From Bacillota bacterium (lineage in GTDB: Bacteria; Bacillota_A; Clostridia; Christensenellales; Aristaeellaceae): a stretch of DNA of 8,010 bases. Below the pieces are notes generated by a model. The model was given only the letters and a program-made list of their open reading frames with translations, was not told where the DNA came from and searched no databases. Each line of letters begins with the position of its first letter. Within the stretch, counting starts at the first letter, position 1. Below are positions 4,540 through 8,010 of this stretch, one piece after another. The position numbers and the translations under genes were made by a program. The stretch spans positions 1 to 8,010 of the forward strand of contig JAEZSP010000085.1 of the NCBI GenBank assembly GCA_023421735.1. Direction: 5' to 3'.

Positions 4540-5031
4540 ATGAAAAAGATAACTTTGATAATAATTACACTCTTGTTAATGATCCCATTTTCTTGTATAG
4601 CCGAAAGAACGTCAGTTGCTATATTCACATATACTTTTACAGCAAGCGCTGTTGTGAATGACTTATGCGGCGAATATAGGCCGTCCGACGTTATGCATGG
4701 CATTGAGCCCAATTTTATATGCTTCTATGAAGGCCCAACAATTGGCTTCGAAGGCGATGATCTCGGGATATACTATGCTACATGCGGGTTGGATGATCCA
4801 TATATCGCACTGTGTTTTGTTGCGGCGCTCGAAGAGTCAGGATATGCCAATGGCACTTTGGTGATTGGTGATGATCCCATTTTTTCTGACTATGCTGAAA
4901 TGATCTATGACCTTACGGATCATGCAAAGTCTGGCAATCCGTATACCTATGATCTCGATCGGTACCGCTATTGGATTGATGATGATCTGAATGGTGATCC
5001 GGTTCTCAGAGCAAGATCGATCGACGAATAA
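4540..5031 (+). CDS. Second secreted protein of unknown function, 163 aa
   Basis: The start ATG at 4540 gives a textbook signal peptide, MKKITLIIITLLLMIPFSCIA, cleaved after CIA. The Cys at position 19 does not fit a lipobox (PFSC). An upstream in-frame ATG at 4492 overlaps the previous stop but would put 16 residues before the signal peptide, so it is less likely; the site before 4540 (AGGA) is weak, suggesting translational coupling. The mature protein is acidic and keeps four cysteines, in DLCGEY, FICFYE, YATCGL and ALCFVA, possibly two disulphides outside the cell. Segments GIYYATCGLDDPYIALCFVA and TLVIGDDPIF look like a small alpha/beta domain. It is not obviously similar to its upstream partner. 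Family unknown. A hairpin follows the stop. Confidence 0.75.
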   Translation: MKKITLIIITLLLMIPFSCIAERTSVAIFTYTFTASAVVNDLCGEYRPSDVMHGIEPNFICFYEGPTIGFEGDDLGIYYATCGLDDPYIALCFVAALEESGYANGTLVIGDDPIFSDYAEMIYDLTDHAKSGNPYTYDLDRYRYWIDDDLNGDPVLRARSIDE

Positions 5032-5035
5032 AAAA

Positions 5036-5061
5036 CCCCGTCCGGCGGGCACCGGGCGGGG
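5036..5061 (-). terminator. Hairpin terminator, T-tract on the minus strand
   Basis: CCCCGTCCGG (5036-5045) pairs with CCGGGCGGGG (5052-5061), 10 bp with one G-T pair, around CGGGCA. Six A residues precede it, so read leftward the hairpin is followed by TTTTTT, a classic intrinsic terminator for the minus strand. Rightward no T-tract follows. It may insulate the cargo from leftward readthrough and also fold at the end of the secreted-protein mRNA. Confidence 0.65.
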
Positions 5062-5105
5062 CGAGGGTAGGGTGGCAAAATCCGCATGTCGTCGGGCTTT
5101 GCTGT

Positions 5106-5128
5106 CCCCATTATACCACAAAATGGGG
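5106..5128 (+). promoter_or_regulatory. Inverted repeat overlapping the integrase ribosome binding site
   Basis: CCCCATT (5106-5112) and AATGGGG (5122-5128) are perfect inverted repeats with a 9-nt centre. The right arm contains the G-run of the integrase Shine-Dalgarno (GGGGGAG, 5125-5131). Folded in mRNA, the stem would cover the ribosome binding site. As DNA it could also be a protein-binding site. Confidence 0.5.
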
Positions 5129-5139
5129 GAGTGATCAAT

Positions 5140-6273
5140 ATGGAAACTGTATCGACATGTCGCAAATGCAAGGCGGTTTTGCCTTCCGGCGCGCGGTTTT
5201 GCCCGCAGTGCGGGAAGGATCTCGCGCCGAAGAGAGCGGGGAAGCGCGTGCGCGGAAATGGCATGGGGACGGCGTACAAGCGTGGGCGCACATGGACGGC
5301 TTCCTACACCTACGGATGGGAAGATGACAAGCCCCTCAAGCGCACGAAGGGCGGGTTTGCGACGAAGCGCGAGGCGCTCGATCATATCCCGTACCTCAAA
5401 GCACCCGGCGCATCGAAGCGCAAGGCGGTGTCGTTTCACGCCCTTTATGACGCGTGGGTGCCATACTACGAGCCGCGCATCGCCGTGGTCACGATGAAGG
5501 GCCTCAAGTCCGCCTTTAAGTGGTTTGACGATATCAAGCATATTGCGATCGCGGATCTCACCATCGACGATCTACAGGACTGCATCGACTCATGCCCCCG
5601 GAACAAGCGGACAAAGGAGAACATGAAGTACCTGGCCGTGCAGCTGTACCGCTATGCTGCCGCACGGAAGATCCTGCAGGACAACATCGCCGAGTATATC
5701 TACTGCGGCAAGGAGGATGGCGGGACGCGCCCGGCGTTCACGGCTGAACAGGTAGAGTTGATCCGCGGCGCGGTCGGCAAGATCCCTTTTGCGGATTACA
5801 CGTACTGTATGATCTACCTCGGGTTCCGTCCGAATGAGATGCTGCGACTCTCGAAGGAATCATACGACGCCGAGCACGACTGCTTCATCGGCGGGTTTAA
5901 GACCGAGGCGGGGACGGATCGGAGCGTCACAATCTCCCCGAAGATCGCGTCGATCATCAAGGAGCGCCTCGCGTTCGCGAATCCCTGGGTGTTCCCGGGC
6001 AAGAACGGCGGTTTGATGGACGACCGCGAGTTTCGCGTGGATCACTTTTATCCGCTTCTTGCCGAGCTCGGCATTCAGCCGATCCCGGATAAGGACCATC
6101 CTCCGGTTTGGTATCCCTACTCGTGCCGTCACACGTTCGCGAACCTCATGAAAAACGTGAAGGGAAGCGACACCGACAAGGCCGCGCTTATGGGCCACGC
6201 GGATGCCAGCATGACGAAATCGTACCAGTCTGCGGACTACGACAGCCTCCGGGCGATCACCAATGCGATATAG
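5140..6273 (+). CDS. int: Zinc-ribbon tyrosine recombinase, integrase of the left element
   Basis: A 377-aa site-specific recombinase. An N-terminal zinc ribbon has C7-x2-C10 and C21-x2-C24 (GARFCPQCG). The Arg/Lys-rich linker and arm-binding region (about 31-90) include GMGTAYKRGRTWTASYTY, a core-binding SAM-like domain spans about 95-185, and the catalytic domain about 198-377. Catalytic residues are R230 (GFRPNEML), K254 (FKTEAG), R330 (SCRHTFANL), H353 (MGHAD) and Y362 (TKSY). The usual H of HxxR is Y327. The start ATG 5140 follows GGGGGAG and begins directly at the zinc ribbon; an upstream ATG at 5086 has no ribosome site. It lies 69 nt before a tRNA-Pro 3' fragment, so it probably inserts the element into that tRNA gene. 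Downstream direct repeats may be its arm sites. Confidence 0.92.
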   Translation: METVSTCRKCKAVLPSGARFCPQCGKDLAPKRAGKRVRGNGMGTAYKRGRTWTASYTYGWEDDKPLKRTKGGFATKREALDHIPYLKAPGASKRKAVSFHALYDAWVPYYEPRIAVVTMKGLKSAFKWFDDIKHIAIADLTIDDLQDCIDSCPRNKRTKENMKYLAVQLYRYAAARKILQDNIAEYIYCGKEDGGTRPAFTAEQVELIRGAVGKIPFADYTYCMIYLGFRPNEMLRLSKESYDAEHDCFIGGFKTEAGTDRSVTISPKIASIIKERLAFANPWVFPGKNGGLMDDREFRVDHFYPLLAELGIQPIPDKDHPPVWYPYSCRHTFANLMKNVKGSDTDKAALMGHADASMTKSYQSADYDSLRAITNAI

Positions 6274-6276
6274 TCG

Positions 6277-6297
6277 CCGACAACGTACCGACAACGT
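6277..6297 (+). repeat. Tandem 10-bp direct repeat, likely integrase arm-type sites
   Basis: CCGACAACGT occurs at 6277-6286 and again at 6288-6297, an 11-bp period that places both copies on the same face of the helix. The repeat begins 3 nt after the integrase stop and about 45 bp before the tRNA core. This is where arm-type binding sites are expected for integrases of this class. Binding is inferred. Confidence 0.55.
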
Positions 6298-6342
6298 GCA
6301 ATTCGAGATGTCAATGATTATGGGCATACTTGCCTCATGATA

Positions 6343-6392
6343 TTTGGTTCGGGACCAAAAGGTCGCAGGTTCAAATCCTGTCACCTCGACCA
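6343..6392 (+). repeat. attR-type remnant: 3' part of tRNA-Pro(CGG)
   Basis: The sequence matches the 3' half of a tRNA. Anticodon stem TTTGG/CCAAA (6343-6347, 6355-6359) encloses the loop TTCGGGA with anticodon CGG (Pro, codon CCG). The variable loop is AGGTC. The T-arm is GCAGG-TTCAAAT-CCTGT (6365-6381). The acceptor strand CACCTCG is followed by discriminator A and an encoded CCA (6389-6392). No D-arm or matching acceptor 5' strand lies upstream at the right distance, so it is not a complete tRNA. Such a remnant next to an integrase is the attachment-site copy at the far end of an element inserted in a tRNA gene. Confidence 0.85.
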
Positions 6393-6400
6393 GCAAACTA

Positions 6401-6432
6401 GCGGATATGCATAAGTGCGTATCCGCTTTATT
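6401..6432 (+). terminator. Hairpin after the tRNA fragment, probably the tRNA terminator
   Basis: GCGGATATGCA (6401-6411) pairs with TGCGTATCCGC (6416-6426), 11 bp with one T-G pair and a TAAG loop, followed by TTTATT. It begins 8 nt after the CCA, the usual place for a tRNA transcription terminator carried along with the 3' end of the gene. Confidence 0.6.
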
Positions 6433-6463
6433 GTGCGCATTAAACATAAAACGCAAATGAATT

Positions 6464-6502
6464 AAAAGCCTCTTTCCCCCAGTTGGGTGAAAGAGGCTTT
6501 TT
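6464..6502. terminator. Bidirectional intrinsic terminator
   Basis: GCCTCTTTC (6468-6476) and GAAAGAGGC (6489-6497) form a 9-bp stem, with extra CCC/GGG pairing inside, followed by TTTTT. Four A residues on the left give a TTTT tail for leftward transcripts. It ends transcription of the second integrase and any readthrough from the first. Confidence 0.85.
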
Positions 6503-6533
6503 GTCATGATTTGGATATGCACTTTGCGAAAGG

Positions 6534-7796
6534 CTATGTATGTTGTGGATCGGGGGCCTCTGCCTTTTCCATCAGACGCTGCATGCTGGCCGCGCTTTCT
6601 ACGTCGCGACGACGCAAGGCGTGGGCATACGTGCGAAGCGTGATGGCGGCGTCGGAGTGGCCAAGGCGGGAGGCCACGGCAACAGCGTCGATATTGTCCG
6701 CAAACAAAAGCGTGGCATGGGTGTGGCGCAGATCGTGAAAGCGGACGCCCTTATAACCGTTTTTGTCGGCGAAGGTGCGCCATTGCTTGCTGGGCGTATC
6801 GTGATGAAGCGGCGCACCATTCCACGCGCATACGATGCGCCCATCGCCCTGCCATATGTCACCAACGCGAAGAGCAATATCCTCCTGATATTTTCGAGTT
6901 TCATCAAGAAGGGTAAGCATGGCAGCGGGCAACGTTATAAGACGTTCGCCTGCTTCTGTTTTTGGATTGCCGTCATAGTTTCCTGTTTCCGGCGTGTAGG
7001 CTCTGGCGCGCTGAATATCGATGGTGCCTTGCTGCCAATCCACGTCGGACAGATTGAGGGCACCCACTTCGCCCAGGCGTAGGCCACAGGTGAGCGCCAA
7101 AAGCACGGCGGATCGAAAAGACATGTTCTCCTCGCTTTTCAAGCAGCGAAGCAAGCGCACAGCCTGTTCGTCGTCCAGAAACTTGACCTTCTTTTTGCGG
7201 ACTTTGGGACGTGGAACGGCGTCCAGTGGATTGCGCGTCATCATCTCCCACATGACCGCATGTTTCAAAATGGAATTGAGAGTGTCATAATAATGGCGTA
7301 TGGTGGTATCAGACAGCACAGCAGCTTCCTTGGCGGTCACTTTCTTTTGATCGGAAGGCGTCCGCTTGCGCTTGAGCTGGTCATCCCGTTTGCGCTGTTG
7401 GGCCTTGGGTTCCTTGCGGAGCTTGGCCAGAAAGGTGGAGAGTAGCAGGGGCGTGATGGCATGCAGCGGCATGTCGCCCAAGGCTGGCAGCAGCCGTTTT
7501 TCTAGAAAGTTATTGTATGTCTTTTGTGTGGGCGGTTCGCATTCAGCTTGGACATAATTGGACAGCCAGAGAGCCGATAGTTCTTTGAAGGTGGTGGCGC
7601 GATCAGGGATACTGCGGCCTTCCTCCACATCCAACGTCAGCTGCGCGAGAGCCACCTCTGCGGCGGCTTGCTGCTGCACGTGGGTGGTAGTGGGTGGAAA
7701 TGAAAGCGTGCGGCGAACCCATTCCCAGCCGTTGTCCGTCTGGACTTGAACGCCGACGCGCCATGAGTTTTTGCCGCGTTTTTCGATTGTTCCCAT
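6534..7796 (-). CDS. int: Tyrosine recombinase, integrase of the right element
   Basis: A 420-aa phage-type integrase, unlike the zinc-ribbon one. It has an N-terminal AP2-like/arm-binding part (GTIEKRGKNSWRVGVQVQTD...), a SAM-like core-binding domain (about 67-185) and a catalytic domain (about 205-395). The catalytic set is complete: R240 (CGLRLGEVGAL), K279 (NPKTEAGERLITLP), H354 and R357 (HDLRHTHATLL), H380 (LGHSD) and Y390 (LRTYAHAL). Residues about 127-158 (LRKEPKAQQRKRDDQLKRKR and on) are a very basic insert in the core-binding domain. The ATG at 7794-7796 follows GGAGG by 7 nt; a GTG two codons earlier is too close to that site. The gene ends about 30 nt from the bidirectional terminator and points toward the tRNA fragment, so it probably belongs to a second element integrated at the same place. 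Confidence 0.93.
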   Translation of the reverse strand: MGTIEKRGKNSWRVGVQVQTDNGWEWVRRTLSFPPTTTHVQQQAAAEVALAQLTLDVEEGRSIPDRATTFKELSALWLSNYVQAECEPPTQKTYNNFLEKRLLPALGDMPLHAITPLLLSTFLAKLRKEPKAQQRKRDDQLKRKRTPSDQKKVTAKEAAVLSDTTIRHYYDTLNSILKHAVMWEMMTRNPLDAVPRPKVRKKKVKFLDDEQAVRLLRCLKSEENMSFRSAVLLALTCGLRLGEVGALNLSDVDWQQGTIDIQRARAYTPETGNYDGNPKTEAGERLITLPAAMLTLLDETRKYQEDIALRVGDIWQGDGRIVCAWNGAPLHHDTPSKQWRTFADKNGYKGVRFHDLRHTHATLLFADNIDAVAVASRLGHSDAAITLRTYAHALRRRDVESAASMQRLMEKAEAPDPQHT

Positions 7797-7871
7797 GGGC
7801 ACACCTCCGCGAAAAGTAATTGGTGGTGGGGGTATATCATTTTTTGCTGTAATAAGTGTAATGCGGGTGTT
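7797..7871. other. Leader region of the second integrase
   Basis: It holds the GGAGG site for the integrase and an AT-rich stretch. On the minus strand TTACAC and TATACC are about 19 nt apart, too weak and widely spaced to call a promoter with confidence. No gene is visible. Confidence 0.3.
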
Positions 7872-8010
7872 TTAGCATACGAAAATGTTGCGTTCAACAA
7901 GATGCGCGACACGTACATGTGTATGCAGACGACGAACGGCCTCTTGCTGGAGGCGTCGTTTGTGATCCTCGATGGACTCAAACAGCAGGGATGTAACGGC
8001 AGGGTGACGG
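7872..8010 (-). CDS. C-terminal end of an unknown ORF upstream of the second integrase
   Basis: A minus-strand frame enters at the right edge and runs 45 codons to a TAA at 7872-7874, 75 nt before the integrase ATG. The visible part reads HPAVTSLLFESIEDHKRR, then LQQEAVRRLHTHVRVAHLV, and looks like charged amphipathic helices. Too little is present to name a family. Position and strand suggest an accessory gene of the second element, co-directional with its integrase, such as an excisionase or regulator. The opposite strand is also open here (an ATG at 7902, without a ribosome binding site), so the strand is not certain. Confidence 0.4.
   Translation of the reverse strand, partial: RHPAVTSLLFESIEDHKRRLQQEAVRRLHTHVRVAHLVERNIFVC

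Noticed and set aside
6304..6310. CGAGATG as the 5' acceptor strand of a complete tRNA-Pro.
   Set aside because: It pairs with CACCTCG with one mismatch, but 32 nt separate it from the anticodon stem instead of about 20, and no D-arm can be drawn. The tRNA is a 3' fragment.
5860..7082. Long open frames opposite the two integrases (minus 5860-6522, plus 6540-7082).
   Set aside because: Both overlap almost fully with complete integrases that carry all catalytic residues. They have no start signals and no recognisable domains.
1..8010. CRISPR array, rRNA genes or insertion sequence.
   Set aside because: No regularly spaced repeats, no rRNA-like sequence and no transposase with terminal inverted repeats were found.

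Overview
The window looks like the end of one integrated mobile element, most likely a prophage, joined to the start of a second. The host is probably a GC-rich member of the Bacillota (Clostridia). This rests on strong GGAGG-type ribosome binding sites before almost every gene, sigma-70 promoters in an otherwise GC-rich background, and phage families common in gut Clostridia. The species cannot be named from the sequence.

Layout. From about 3056 down to 1, the minus strand carries a leftward, early-type gene set: a short GTG-start ORF (2822-3016), a 52-aa protein (2377-2535), an excisionase-like HTH protein (2146-2349), a 351-aa DUF6273/C-type-lectin-like protein (1077-2132), a DUF1064 nuclease-like protein (630-1037), an unknown 136-aa protein (216-626) and an incomplete peptidoglycan-binding reading frame at the left edge. 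A plus-strand gene of 106 aa (2591-2911) with its own promoter lies inside this region, facing the other way. The switch at 3035-3146 holds divergent promoters and GGATAATTT-type operators. It is followed by an XRE repressor (3147-3584).

Behind the repressor is cargo that looks expressed in the lysogen: a 43-aa minus-strand gene whose promoter carries the same operator motif (3646-3777), and two secreted proteins in tandem under their own promoter (3941-4495 and 4540-5031). A zinc-ribbon tyrosine recombinase (5140-6273) closes the element. Just after it are two copies of a 10-bp direct repeat and the 3' part of a tRNA-Pro(CGG) gene (6343-6392), the expected attachment-site remnant.

Beyond the tRNA fragment are a terminator-like hairpin, a bidirectional terminator and a second, unrelated tyrosine recombinase on the minus strand (6534-7796), with the end of another minus-strand ORF upstream of it. 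Two convergent integrases flanking one tRNA fragment suggest two elements stacked at one tRNA-Pro site.

The most interesting signal is the C-terminus of the DUF6273 protein. It has the look of a diversity-generating-retroelement variable region: C-ending codons of the kind derived from AAC, an invariant GVAPAC end, and a GC-rich 4-nt-loop hairpin 10 nt after the stop. No reverse transcriptase or template repeat lies in the window, so this remains an inference.
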